A stretch of 64,000 bases of DNA, taken from positions 501,001-565,000 of the forward strand of contig NC_135553.1 in the NCBI RefSeq assembly GCF_964340395.1, given 5' to 3'. Of this stretch, positions 41,740 through 54,328 are shown one piece after another. Position 1 is the stretch's first letter. Each line of letters begins with the position of its first letter. The notes under the pieces were generated by a model. The model was not told the origin of the DNA. It saw nothing but the letters and a program-made list of their open reading frames with translations, and ran no database searches. The position numbers and the translations under genes are program-made. Source of the stretch: Glandiceps talaboti. Lineage: Eukaryota > Hemichordata > Enteropneusta > Spengelidae.

Positions 41740-43832
41740 ATGGCGAAACATCATCCGGATCTCATCTTTTGTAGAAAGCAACCTGGTGTTGGTAAGTTCC
41801 TTACTTTATGTGTCGAGAGATGTTGTTAGATTTCGATATATCATGTAGTCTGACTTTGTAAATTCTAAAGTAGAGAAATCAGTAAACTAACTTTCATATC
41901 ACGATCACGACTACTATTCTGCTGTGTACAATGAATGCACATGGTTTACATGTAACTTGTAAGTCTTGCTTGCAGACGGTCCCTCAATAGAAGTAGACCG
42001 GGGGGACAATGTCAGAATCGAGTCCCGACTTACTCCGGACTAGAACAGTGTTATTTAGACCGCTTTTGACATAGAATATGAATCTGGAAAACAGAAGATT
42101 ATTTGAATTTGTATACCGATAATTGAAATTTAATCTGTTCTAGATATTTTGAATGAATACGTAACTGCTACATCATTTATAGTGTTATCCATTTCACAAT
42201 AATAGCTTTGGTGCCATTCTCATTCAGTCCAGTCAGTCCAGTCCAGTCATTGTGTCTGGCTTTGGAAGTTGAAATGTGACAGCTAGACTGTACATAATAT
42301 AATTGTAATTATGTGTCTAGAATTATGTCCTTATGAAGTATTGACATGTTGCATTGTTGGTGTTTTCTAAGATGTAACAGACTGACTATCGCTGGATAAT
42401 ATACTACGGTGAAATTGATACTCAGACTAACACTGTAAGTCTAGTCCTGCTTGCAGACAGAGTAAGTCCAGTCGGGACTATGTCCCTCCCCTTCAGACGC
42501 TTCGTGTGTTTAGGGACATTGTCAGAATCACGTCCCTTACACCATTTGCAAGCAGGACTTCTGTAAGTATTGCCACGTCTCTGCAGCTTATTATAGCTCT
42601 GCTTGCACATGGAGTAAGTTGTCCTTTCCTTCTCCGTCCTGCAAAGAGACAGCTATGAAAACTTGGCTTACTAGAAATGCTGGTAACTAAAGAATTAACA
42701 CACCCTGTGGTCAAGTATTAGCAATATATCAATTATTTAGTAATTTTACCCCGCCGTGGCTACAAAAGTCCCAGTTGCGGTGTTTGTAAGGTGGGACATT
42801 TGAAATTACAGTCCGAACTGGAAAACTTCTCATTTCGACACTTTTTGTGATCTTACCAGTGACTACTATCATCAAAGAGATGTAAAATGAGTACACATTC
42901 AATCAATTGCTAATATATGGTAGCCAGGTATGAAAATTCTTTTGGTATTGGTGCAACAGCATTTTGCTGGTGTACTCAATATAGGCTGGTTACATTGCTT
43001 TTCACAGGACGATGTTGAGCAAAATGCATGCACAGTGCACCATCTGCAAGCAGGACTACTTGTTATGCAGAGGTACATATGACCTACCAATGACAAACTT
43101 ATTAGCCTTCTATAACTAAAAGGAGAATTAATTTTAGTTATTTTGAAATTCATAGAAATGTTTGGAAGTACAGAATGACTTGCCAATGTGGAGTTTGTAA
43201 CTAACTTATTATACTATTACTGTGTGAGTTGGTAACAATACTTTCCATTATACATTTCAGCTATTGGGCGACTGTGTGAAAAGTGTGATGGTAAATGTGT
43301 GATATGTGATTCCTATGTACGTCCATGTACCCTGGTTAGAATCTGTGATGAGTGTAATTATGGGTCATATCAAGGTCGCTGTGTCATATGTGGAGGACCA
43401 GGTGTATCAGATGCCTATTACTGCAAAGAATGTACAATACAAGAAAAAGATGTAAGTAGTCAACAGTAACCATGGTAACACAGTACAGCAATTGAATTAG
43501 TCATTGCAAATTTGTATGAATAACTTTATAGTTTATAATGATGGAAGTGGAAAGTGACTGCAATGTCAAATCCTCATATACAATATAAGATCATCAAGTT
43601 ATATGTGTATATCCTATGGTAGTTTGAAATGTTCACATAACACTTACGTGGAATCATTGAAGATAAAGGGTAGTCTAGAATTGTCTTTCAGCACTGACAC
43701 CTGAAGTGAAATTACTTCTTTCTTTTTTTTATTTTCTTTCAGAGAGATGGCTGCCCGAAGATTGTCAACCTCGGAAGTGCCAAGACAGATCTCTTCTATG
43801 AAAGAAAAAAATATGGCTTCAAGAAAAGATAG
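41740..43832 (+). CDS. PHF5A: PHF5A, SF3b subunit of the U2 snRNP, 3 exons, complete
   Basis: PHF5A is the small zinc-knuckle subunit of SF3b and helps hold the branch-point adenosine during spliceosome assembly. Exons 41740-41791, 43261-43451 and 43743-43832 give 110 residues, the same length as human. Recalled against human, I see two changes: Ala to Pro at residue 15 (CRKQPGVA) and Ser to Ala near residue 94 (NLGSAKTD). The Cys pairs that bind three zincs are all present ([38 protein letters not shown]). Lys29 and Tyr36, known for acetylation and for pladienolide binding, are kept. Exon 2 is followed at once by an RFX-like palindrome (43466-43479). Intron 1 carries three hairpin-element pieces. 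A poly(A) signal at 45187-45192 suggests a 1.3 kb 3' UTR. Confidence 0.98.
41963..43060. mobile_element. Cluster of related TIR elements in PHF5A intron 1
   Basis: Three related pieces lie in the intron. The clearest, about 42433-42562, has inverted ends AGTCCTGCTTGCA and TGCAAGCAGGACT. A second uses ctctgcttgcacatggagta at about 42597 and tctgcaagcaggact at about 43050. A third at 41963-42042 shares cttgcttgcagac and gacaatgtcagaatcgagtc with the first. All are non-coding. The longer pair may be one element into which others inserted. Confidence 0.6.
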
Positions 43833-44484
43833 ATCTCAAGCATTGCCATTTCTTTTTGTTTTTGTTTTAAGTTCCTCTCTTTCTGGAATAGATTGAACTT
43901 TGCAAAGTACTAGAATCCATACCAGACTCCTTGTACTGCTATATTCTGGCAAGCTACTCACCTCTTGTGATGTGAGTACTATACTACAACTGTAAGCTGG
44001 TATTAGTCTCTTCCATGAGTTATGTTTATTAGGTCAGTCAACATATTAGGTCAATTCTGATAGTATGAGCAAAACAGATACATTTGTACCAGTATTATCA
44101 GCGATTACTGGTAACATTTTACTTGTTCCAACTTTGTCAAACTCTGTGGTGTTGGGCATCCAGTATTGTGAAATCAAACATGAACTTTAACCCTTCCTTG
44201 CAAGTTTTCACAAATATTCAGTTCATTTCCATGGGCAGACATGGCAAACTATGTTGTCTTATTGGCTGAATCTAGCTGGAAAGTTTTATTGTTTTGGGCA
44301 CTCTTTAAATCAATTCCCAAACATCATGTGGAGAAATTTAAAGAAGACCCAGTATGAGAGATCTTTCAGGCTAGACTACCTACAAGACTGGCTTGTGTTG
44401 AGAAGTGCTATGTATTATATATTACAATTATTGTTTTCTACCATCCACATTACACCAGTGTAACTTTTGACTTTATCTGATGGG

Positions 44485-44518
<34 letters not shown>

Positions 44519-45293
44519 CACATTCATTTCCCAGTAGCTTACTGTAAGCATTCCAATATTCATGTTTACTTCATGTAAACTGTAAATTTTATGAGGTTTC
44601 CAGTCCTCAATAAGCAGCCAATTGTGTGTTCTGTTGTCTGTTAAAACTATGTATGTTTTCTTTCCCCAATGATGTCTCCACATATTTCATCAAACTATCA
44701 CAGAAGGGGTATTCTGACCAACTTCATTTATTTTTTGATGGAATCATATTTTGGAAACACAATTATTTTTCCTCTCCACATAATGGATAAAGAATATACA
44801 AATGGCTGTCTTTGTAGGTATTAGTATTTTGCAGACCCATGATGTCAAAAGTAGATTTTAAAAAGGCAGTCATCGGGTGTTCAGTGCTTTCATCAAAGAA
44901 GAAAATTAACTTTCACTCTAAGAAGAAATATTAAATCCTGTTTTAAGAAACTGCTGGTAAATGTTATAAACAATCAAGTTTGCTATAGTATTACTCAAGG
45001 TAACACAATCAATGTTGCAACATAAACACATCGTAACACAAACACATCAATTAATTCCAATCTCAAATTTTGTGTAACAGGTCATTCATTCCATAGTTCG
45101 GAATTTTTTGTTGTGAGCGTAGCTTTCCTTTACTTTTGCCTGGTATGGTTTCTTTAACATTGTGAATTCTATGTCTACTATTTCTAAATAAACATTTTGT
45201 ATCAAAAGTACTTGGTTATGTGTTCTAGAATGAAATGTGCATATAGGAATTGTCAGACACTATATTTCATGCATGTTTGTATTACCATATCAA

Positions 45294-45327
<34 letters not shown>

Positions 45328-46070
45328 TGTGATAAATTCAGTGTGGCATGTGCCATATTTATATCACAAAACCTAATTGGGCACAGTAAAAAAATGACAT
45401 CAGTAAAAGACCTAGGGATGAGTATGACTTGGCAAAATTGACAAAGTGAGTGTTGAGCACTTTTACGCTCACTTTGTCAATTTCAGGACCCTTACATACC
45501 TGTGTTGGGGTTACATTAAGACGAAAAATGACAAATGGATTCCATTCAATGTTGTGAATTGTAAATGTATATATAATTTCCATCATTTTCATTTGACTAA
45601 GTCATTTGCATTGTGAAAAGTTCCCACATTTCGAGAACCTGTAGATGTGTTTTTCTTTAACATGTCAGGCCAAATAAAAAAAGTTGTTTGGTTCCAGTTA
45701 CCTGACTCCACTTAGTTTTTCACGCCAACCCTAAACTTTTTTTTTACATATTCAAGAAAAATAATAATAAAATCAAGAAAACTGTGAAGTCTCACAAGAA
45801 ATAGTGGGTGTGGAAACTGACATCAACTTAAAAAGACCATATAAAACTATTCTTCCAATCTGTAATGGCTGTACATCAGATAGGAAGAATTAAACAACAC
45901 AGAGACCATTTGGAAAACGATGGAAAACCTGAATTAGAGATATGGGAGTACACACAAATATAAAATAAAATAAAAAATCTACCTACCCCACCTATTTCAA
46001 AATTGAATGTAATCGGAACCACACAATTTTATTTTTACGCCTAAAAGGAAAAAAAGGAAAAAAAGTAACT
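43833..46070. other. PHF5A 3' UTR and downstream gap
   Basis: This includes a (CAA)n tract at 44486-44519, the PHF5A poly(A) signal AATAAA at 45187-45192, a (GT)n tract at 45296-45325 and a hairpin at 45436-45485 (arms ATTGACAAAGTGAG and CTCACTTTGTCAAT). No further exon seen. Confidence 0.55.
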
Positions 46071-46141
46071 TGCATTGGCCGGGAATCGAACCCGGGCCTC
46101 CCGCGTGGCAGGCGAGAATTCTACCACTGAACCACCAATGC
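46071..46141 (-). tRNA. tRNA-Gly (GCC)
   Basis: 71 nt. It folds as a standard cloverleaf: acceptor GCATTGG with CCAATGC, D arm with GGTTCAGTGGTAGAA (A box), anticodon stem-loop with GCC, and T arm GGTTCGATTCC (B box). No intron and no encoded CCA, as normal for a nuclear gene. A T-rich tract follows the 3' end on the minus strand and would stop RNA polymerase III. Confidence 0.97.
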
Positions 46142-46543
46142 GCTGATGAATTTGATCGATTGTTTTATAATCTTCAATACTGTATCTATAAACTATAGAA
46201 CATCCACGCAATATACCATGTTTGTTTTATCTGCAGTGTTATATGGGAGTGCACGTAAAATGCTCTATCAAAACCATGTATGAAAATTCGTGTAGATTGT
46301 CAACTCTAATGCAGCGCCCTCTGTCGTTACATAGTACGGGCAGAGCTCTGGGTCAAAGGTTATGTGAATCAGGAAAGCGCCACTCGAAGTGAAGGCACGG
46401 TATTCATATAAATATATATTCATATAAAGTAAATTTACTTTGGAGTCATTTCATGATTTCACAGGAATTTCGCTCGATTGCCAAGAATTGTCATATTCAC
46501 AAACTTTTTTTCACATTATTGTTCTCGTAGCAGTGGTCCAGTG

Positions 46544-46772
46544 CAATCTGATTAAAATCTGATGTTAGATAGGCTGGTTTTCCTGTATTTACCTTTATTC
46601 CATCGTTATTGCGTCTTTTACGTTAGTTTTTTTTTTTCTGGGCGAACGCCTTTCCAACGTTGGAAAGGCGTTCGCCCAGAAAAAAAAAACTAACGTAAAA
46701 GACGCAATAACGATGGAATAAAGGTAAATACAGGAAAACCAGCCTATCTAACATCAGATTTTAATCAGATTG
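46544..46772. mobile_element. Near-perfect 229 bp palindromic transposon, family B, copy 1
   Basis: The two arms (about 114 bp each) are perfect complements apart from one base in a T/A run (11 against 10), meeting at AACGTT with no loop. The ends are CAATCTGATTAAAATC and its complement. A perfect 10 bp target duplication, TGGTCCAGTG, flanks it at 46534-46543 and 46773-46782. Lack of arm divergence means a very recent insertion. Duplications of 9-11 bp are typical of Mutator-like elements, so that superfamily is a reasonable guess. Confidence 0.9.
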
Positions 46773-47824
46773 TGGTCCAGTGTTGCTTCATGGGAGCTCG
46801 TAAGCAGACGTGTATTAATTATGTATTGGATAAACAATGAATATTCATGACTATCATAGTATCATGGGGATTCATGGATCATTAGATGTATTAGAATACA
46901 TCCATGGTAAATATGTACTTCAGTTCAGGAGACATCAGTATTTATTGTTCATCAAATAAATATGTATGTCATGAGGCAAAGTATCACTGCTAAGAGCAGT
47001 CACTGAACAATGAATGTGAAACTTCTTTGCAAATTGCATCATAATTTTTCTTTATATACAGTGAGAGGCATATTAAGGCAAACAGAAACACACACACTAA
47101 TATATAAGCAATCACCTACCTCATGTAAATTGTAACTTATCCACACAAATGCAAGTTATTGTAACAAGAAATAACTAAAGCAATTAAGTGAAGGGCTTGA
47201 CTTCAAAACTATACAACTCAGTTGAAGGGTCAAAAATAACAAATAATAGTCACTTCATTTTTCATGAAAGGGAGTACAGTCTTGTTTTAATAAAAAATAA
47301 GACTTCAGACAATGACAATTAAACAACAATAACAATACTTTACTTTAGTTATATTACAGTGCAATCTGGGTGGTATTCACTCACGGGACATGATACTTTT
47401 TGCATATACATTACAATGCCAGACTAACGATAAGAGAGAGACGCGCAATACACAACATGATGCTAATAGCATAATCACACTGAAGTCATTAAAAGATATT
47501 GTTATTAATCTACAGTGCAGCAGAAACTGGCTACTGCAGAAATGATTACACATAAATTTGGTGATTTTGATGGTTTCAACTGTTTACTTTCTTGCTGATA
47601 AGCAACATAATTATAATGTATTTTCTGTGTCTACATCTCAACTATGCACAGCACCTCTACAATTGTCTGTCATGTCCAATAAGTGAAATGCCAAGCCAAC
47701 TCCAATTTTGCTGTAAAATAGTCAGATGTTGTTGACTTCACCAAAGATCCCATACAGTAGTCTGTGATTTTATCTCATTGATTACCATCTTATATTCAGG
47801 TATTGAGAATGACTCCACTGACCA

Positions 47825-48995
47825 ATCTTTAGTAAAGACTGCATGGTGACTAATTTTTAGTAAAGACTGCATGGTGACTAATCTTTAGTAAAGACTGCAT
47901 GGTGACCAATCTTTAGTAAAGACTGCATGGTGACTAATCTTTAGTAAAGACTGCATGGTGACTAATCTTTAGTAAAGACTGCATGGTGACTAATCTTTAG
48001 TAAAGACTGCATGGTGACTAATCTTTAGTAAAGACTGCATGGTGACTAATCTTTAGTAAAGACTGCATGGTGACTAATCTTTAGTAAAGACTGCATGGTG
48101 ACTAATCTTTAGTAAAGACTGCATGGTGACCAATCTGTAGTAAAAACTGCATGGTGACCAATCTTTAGTAAAGACTGCATGGTGACTAATCTTTAGTAAA
48201 GACTGCATGGTGACTAATCTTTAGTAAAGACTGCATGGTGACTAATCTTTAGTAAAGACTGCATGGTGACTAATCTTTAGTAAAGACTGCATGGTGACCA
48301 ATCTGTAGTAAAAACTGCATGGTGACCAATCTTTAGTAAAGACTGCATGGTGACTAATCTTTAGCAAAGACTGCATGGTGACCAATCTTTAGTAAAGACT
48401 GCATGGTGACTAATCTTTAGTAAAGACTGCATGGTGACCAATCTGTAGTAAAAACTGCATGGTGACCAATCTTTAGTAAAGACTGCATGGTGACTAATCT
48501 TTAGTAAAGACTGCATGGTGACTAATCTTTAGTAAAGACTGCATGGTGACTAATCTTTAGTAAAGACTGCATGGTGACCAATCTTTAGTAAAGACTGCAT
48601 GGTGACTAATCTTTAGTAAAGACTGCATGGTGACTAATCTGTAGTAAAAACTGCATGGTGACCAATCTTTAGTAAAGACTGCATGGTGACTAATCTTTAG
48701 CAAAGACTGCATGGTGACCAATCTGTAGTAAAAACTGCATGGTGACCAATCTTTAGTAAAGACTGCATGGTGACTAATCTTTAGTAAAGACTGCATGGTG
48801 ACTAATCTTTAGCAAAGACTGCATGGTGACTAATCTGTAGTAAAGAATTCATGGTGACCAATCTTTATTAAAGACTGCATGGTGACCAATCTTTAGTAAA
48901 GACTGCATGGTGACTAATCTTTAGCAAAGACTGCATGGTGACCAATCTGTAGTAAAGAATTCATGGTGACCAATCTTTAGTAAAGACTGCATGGT
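47825..48995. repeat. 28 bp minisatellite, about 41 copies
   Basis: Unit gactaatctttagtaaagac plus tgcatggt. Variant units (ctgtagtaaaaactgcatgg) recur at intervals, showing higher-order blocks. It lies away from any recognised exon. Confidence 0.95.
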
Positions 48996-50129
48996 GTGTG
49001 CTATACAGTAAGCGTAATCTGTTTGCTGTGTACTATGATTGTCACTATGGTGATATTGTCACTATGGTGATAACTATACAATCAAATCTTCTATAAAATA
49101 CTTCTATGTGTATTAGATAGACTGCTATATATAATATTACAATATTATACTTGATATAAATGCTATCAATTATTGCACAATTAAACTGAATACAAGCTGT
49201 ACAAATCTAAATAAATAAATAAACAATAATTCAAGACTATAAAACCATGCACTCTGCCATGATGGTAGCATATTACACACAATCAAAAGTAACAGCTCAA
49301 AACATTTCTCGTTCAATCAATCTAAATAAATATTTCTCATTCAAAATCACTACAGCAACATAATCTCAAAAATTCTCTACCATTGCAATGAACCTCACAA
49401 TACAGTGAAAATTAGGGTAATTATAAACAGATGTAACTGCCGACTTGCCTTGATGTAGTACTATACTTTGCCTGTGTCTTGGGACACTAACTTGATTCTT
49501 AAAAATATCCTGAATATCAGGAGGACCACACAAGCTGTAGCCAAATATGATGCTCAGTAAGGTCAAATAATAATAAAAATAATAAAAAAAGACATTATAA
49601 CTTCTATTGTTGTCTGTCTCAAAGGGTTCATAATTTTAGTGTCATTTGAATTTCTAGGAGTTTAGCGTTATTTTCAGGCATTTTTATGGTCAATGTATGT
49701 AATCTCTCTTAGACAATTGTATTCTATATTTTACCAAAGGATGTCATGATGGAAAGTTTACTCATTATATAGCTGGGCCATTTTAATATTTCATTGCTAC
49801 TTTGGATTTCAAGGTACATTTTAAATTTTTGATACTTTCCAGGAATTGTTTGAAATTAAATGGAACATATGAATGGCCTTTTAATCTCTTAAATAATTTG
49901 ATAGATGAAACTTTAACTATACAGTAATAATATTCAGTGTTATACTGCAGTTCACCTATGACAAACTTAAATAAAAATGAACATATGAAACAAAAACAAC
50001 ACCAATGGCAATTTTAGCTCTGTCACTTCAAAGTTTAACTATAAATATTATTAAATAATTAAAATATGCACAAATCAATTTTCATATCAAGGTTTAGTTT
50101 CAAGGAAGTATCTGTTTATTGTTTGGATC

Positions 50130-50680
50130 CCTACAACATCCTCAGCATACACCTCCCCACCCCACCCTGTTATAACGACATCCTCAGCATACACCTCCCC
50201 TACCCTGTTATAATGACATCCTCAGCATACACCTCCCCTACCCTGTTATAACGACATCCTCAGCATACACCTCCCCCACCCTGTTATAACGACATCCTCA
50301 GCATACAACTCCCCCACCCCCACAGTTATAATGACATCCTCAGCATACACCTCCCCTACCCTGTTATAACGACATCCTCAGCATACACCTCCCCCACCCT
50401 GTTATAACGACATCCTCAGCATACACCTCCCCCACCCTGTTATAACGACATCCTCAGCATACAACTCCCCCATCCCCAGTTATAACGACATCCTCAGCAT
50501 ACAACTCCCCCACCCTGTTATAACGACATCCTCAGCATACACCTCCCCCACCCTGTTATAACGACATCCTCAGCATACAACTCCCCCATCCCCAGTTATA
50601 ACGACATCCTCAGCATACACCTCCCCCACCCTGTTATAACGACATCCTCAGCATACACCTCTCCCTTCCCCACCCTGTTA
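50130..50680. repeat. 38 bp minisatellite, about 14 copies, pyrimidine-rich
   Basis: Unit ctcccccaccctgttataac plus gacatcctcagcatacac. No gene overlap. Confidence 0.93.
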
Positions 50681-50837
50681 TAAATTTGACAACACTACCA
50701 GCTAACACTATTTCTATAGGCTTTATGCACAATACTCTGTGATTTTTACAGGTGACCACATGTATCATAGTAGGCAGTAGATTAGGGCAGTGGTATCCAT
50801 AGAAATAAAGATTATGGTCACACAGTACATGTGAATT

Positions 50838-51195
50838 CTATCAATGGCTCTGAATCTCAAGATCTCTCTTCACCACGTCTAGCTTAATGAGAAATCATGA
50901 ACAAAAAGTTGTTCATGTAAGCAATTGTGCAAATGCACAAGTAAACTCCCAACTGTTAAAATGATGTAAACAATTAAGTAGCATCTTGATCTGATAACTG
51001 TACAATTGGACATTATGTGACTGTCATCAATAAACGCTAACAATGTCAATGGGCAGAATTCTGTGATTGATTAATAAAGACATGATGTTAATGACTGTCT
51101 GGGTGGCTTCAGTTGAATTTGAAATTTCATCTCTGGACCTCATTGAGCTAGACATGAGAAGAGTTTTGAAGCCACAGATAGCCTCTAGACTAATG
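50838..51195. mobile_element. MITE-like element, family A, copy 2
   Basis: A diverged copy of the element at 29835-30175 with the same order of blocks: caagatctctcttcac, gagaaatcatgaac, gatgtaaacaa, gacatgatgttaatga, tttgaaatttcatctc and ccacagatag. It has extra internal sequence around 51010-51075. Confidence 0.65.
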
Positions 51196-51589
51196 AAAGA
51201 CAGACACAAGCTTGAAATGTAGCTTCACACTACCATAGCCCTGCTGAACACTACATATAATCTGTAAATAAACTACTACTGATATTATAGAAATCTGAAG
51301 CTGTGGTCAAGGATGGAACTATTATTCTGCCATAGCAGAACTCATGAAATTCATATTGATACATATTATTACATTAAAATGTTCTATATTGCACATTTCT
51401 ATGAAGTCAAGGTCAACCCAAATATATAAACTTACAAACCATATACAAAATATGCAAATAACAGTCAGAATATTCCTTAAAATTGTCAATTTTACCAAAA
51501 CACAGAACGATCTAGAAATACTTGTTATACATACAGGCAATATTTTTTGCTGTACTTTTACTATCTAACTCACACACCACAGGTACTTG

Positions 51590-51800
51590 TAACCTTGTGT
51601 GCCAAATGGACCCTTTGTTAATACTCTAATGTACAAATGAATAACACCACAGGTACTTGTAACCTTGTATGCCAAATGGACCCTGTGTTACTCTAATGTA
51701 CAACTGAAGAACGCTACAGGCACTGGTAACTTTGTATGCCAAACTGACTCTTTATGATTTTACAGTTGAAGAACACTACAGGCTGTTGTAACCTGGCATT
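51590..51800. repeat. Tandem repeat, about 65-70 bp unit, 3 copies
   Basis: Units with acaggtacttgtaacctt and gccaaatggaccct blocks; the third is diverged. Confidence 0.75.
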
Positions 51801-52409
51801 CTATACTAGTTCTGATGCTGTATCACAACAAGATTAGCCTGTTATAACATAAATATACATTTCTATTTCATCTGAAGGCAACATTCTGCTATTTTAGCCT
51901 GATAGGAACCAAGTTATCATTTAATCTAATTGATAGGTTGGTCAGTCTGATGGATATATATCCCATAATACACAATGTACCAAATATGATCCAACTGCAG
52001 GTTTACAAGATTGTGAAATGCTTACAGAAGTACAATGCTTTGCTCATAATTACATATTTGGATATATATATATATCTGGTATATTTTACTTATTATTTAC
52101 ACACAGACAGTATTACCCCCATTTCAATGGTGCTCATTGTTAGGGAAGTAGTCAGAAATCTGACAAATGAAAAAATATTTTACCCAAAATCACACATACA
52201 GAGAACTGCAGGATGTTTTGTGTATATCATCCTATCATTGTGTCCAAACACAGATTGTATATTTGATATGGGCTTCATCAAGAACTACCATTCTAAATAT
52301 AATGAAATGGTTTTAATACACATGAACAAAAACAAGTAAATATGTGTATTCCAATTTTACTGTAAGTACTACGGTACTATCCATTGATAATAAATATAAA
52401 GTATGATTA

Positions 52410-52660
52410 TACTACCACCTAGTGGTCAACTGAAACTAGTGAACAGTCATTCTGAAGCGGATCATCAACCCTGACTGATAACACTACCACCTAGTGGTCA
52501 ACTGCAACTCACAAACAATCACTCTGAAGATGATCATCAACCCCGACTGATAACACTGCCACCTAGTGGTCAACTTTAATGAGTGAACAATCACTATCTG
52601 ATCTAAAAGATGATCATCACTGATGACTGATGATACTGCCACCTAGTGGTCGATGTAACT
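52410..52660 (-). promoter_or_regulatory. Tandem array of four CTCF-like motifs
   Basis: Four repeat units, 72, 72 and 80 bp apart, each with a minus-strand CCACTAGGTGGYAG at 52412-52425, 52484-52497, 52556-52569 and 52636-52649. Units 3 and 4 match the published core CCASYAGRKGGCRS at every position; units 1 and 2 differ at one base (C to T). The core is kept while flanks between units vary. Binding is inferred. Confidence 0.55.
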
Positions 52661-53529
52661 AGCTTTTAGCCTTCAATCATTCAGAAGAGAATCGTCAACT
52701 CTGACAGCCTCAAAGCTCAATGTTACTTTTCTAAGTTGAACTCTCTTTATAACTCTGTTCAGTTACAAATGAACTCATGAACATTATTTTATCATTTGTA
52801 TGTTAATTCTGGATAATGCAGAGTTCTTGAAATAACTTACAATATAAATTTGGCAGTGCAGATTGAGTATAATATCTTGATTATATTTGTTACATTTATC
52901 TATAGGAAGTCCTTTATTAATTCTTTTTTATTTTTTTGTCATGGAACTATCATTTGTGATGGTGTATGGGTAAATTTTCATAACAAAATGTAATATTGTT
53001 AACCATGGGATAAAACCTACTCTGGGGCTATCTATCCTCATTAGACTGATCATTTCTGACAGAGTAAGTGTAGTTATGTTCACACTGGAGTAAGACTATA
53101 AGTCTGAAAAGATAGCTGCTGGTTGGGATGTCTGTATAGGGCTGACATAGAACTGTATTTCTTTTTGAATTCTGAAAACAAGTAATACTAATCACTAAAC
53201 ACATTTGCAAGGATTATTACGATCCAATACTAGGCTTTCAGTACATCAACAACAGTTCTAATAGACTCTAAGATATGTTGTGTTGTTCAGCCCTATCAGG
53301 CTTCTAAACTGGCTGATAACATGGTACAAATGTCATATCTTAAAGACTACAATTCTTGTGATCCCAATTGTTTATCTTTTACACTGCAATTACCTCACTT
53401 TGTATACCAATATCAAAATAACTGAAATTCAGCCATTTTTGAATCAAACCCTGATAAACGTTACATAGTTTGTGTGTGTTTCCATATAATTCATACTCTC
53501 CTGTTCTACTTTACAACATGATTATTGTT

Positions 53530-54050
53530 GTCTTCTAGTATGGCTATTTGTAGCCTGTAATCCATACTGTCCTGTTCAACAGTATAGCTTGGCTATTTGT
53601 AGCCTGGAATCCATGCTGTCCTAGCTGTTCTACAGTATAGCATGGCTATTTGTAGCCAGGAATCCATGCTGTCCTAGCTGTTCTACAGTATAGCTCGGCT
53701 TTTTGTAGCCTGGAATCCATGCTGTCCTAGCTGTTCTTCAGTATAGCATGGCTATTTGTAGCCAGGAATCCATGCTGTCCTGTTCTACAGCATAGCATGA
53801 CTACATAGTATTTGTAGCCAGGAATCCATACTGTCCTGTTCTATAGTATAGCTTGGCTCTATGTAACCTGGAATCCATGCTGTCATGTTCTACAGTATAG
53901 CATGGCTATTTGTAGCCAGGAATCCATACTGTCCTGTTCTACTGTGTAGAATGGCTAATTGTAGCCAGGAATCCATACTGTTCTTTTCTACAGTTGGCTA
54001 TTTGTAGCCTGGAATCCATGCTCTCCTGTTCTATATCACATGCCTATTTC
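53530..54050. repeat. Minisatellite, about 50 bp unit, about 9 copies, near the DAGLB 3' end
   Basis: Unit with gtatagcatggctatttgta and gccaggaatccatgctgtcc. It is 280 bp past the DAGLB stop codon and so is probably in its 3' UTR. Confidence 0.88.
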
Positions 54051-54328
54051 AACTATAGCCTAGCATTCATGCTGTCCTTTTTGACACGGCTAGTTGCAAT
54101 GCTAGCAAGAACCCCATGGTGTCCTATATTTACTGGTTAATATATTTGTTTTTTTCACAAATCTAAACAATCCTTCATTTATAGCCAATTAAAATCTGTG
54201 CACGAATTCTTTGCACAATGAAACCCTCTCCCTTGCCCATACTGTAAAACAGGACAGCATTGCTTCCAGGGTGACTTTTCCCTTTCTGCTGGGGTTGGTA
54301 TTTGAGTCGTCATACAATCTGATTGGAT

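Larger units (their letters stand above)
46142..54328. other. Gene-poor region between tRNA-Gly and the DAGLB 3' end
   Basis: No exon or RNA gene recognised over 8.2 kb. It holds one fresh palindromic transposon, one MITE copy, a CTCF-like array and four minisatellites. The rightmost part probably includes the DAGLB 3' UTR; its end cannot be placed. Frames of up to 133 residues here (for example 51938-52339) have no family features. Confidence 0.6.

Noticed and set aside
45436-45485. Hairpin near 45.46 kb as a microRNA gene
   Set aside because: Arms of only about 14-18 bp with a 17 bp loop are too short for a usual precursor; kept only as a note in the region entry.
51938-52339. 133-residue plus-strand frame
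   Set aside because: Hydrophobic and AT-driven, with no family features or splice context; most likely chance.
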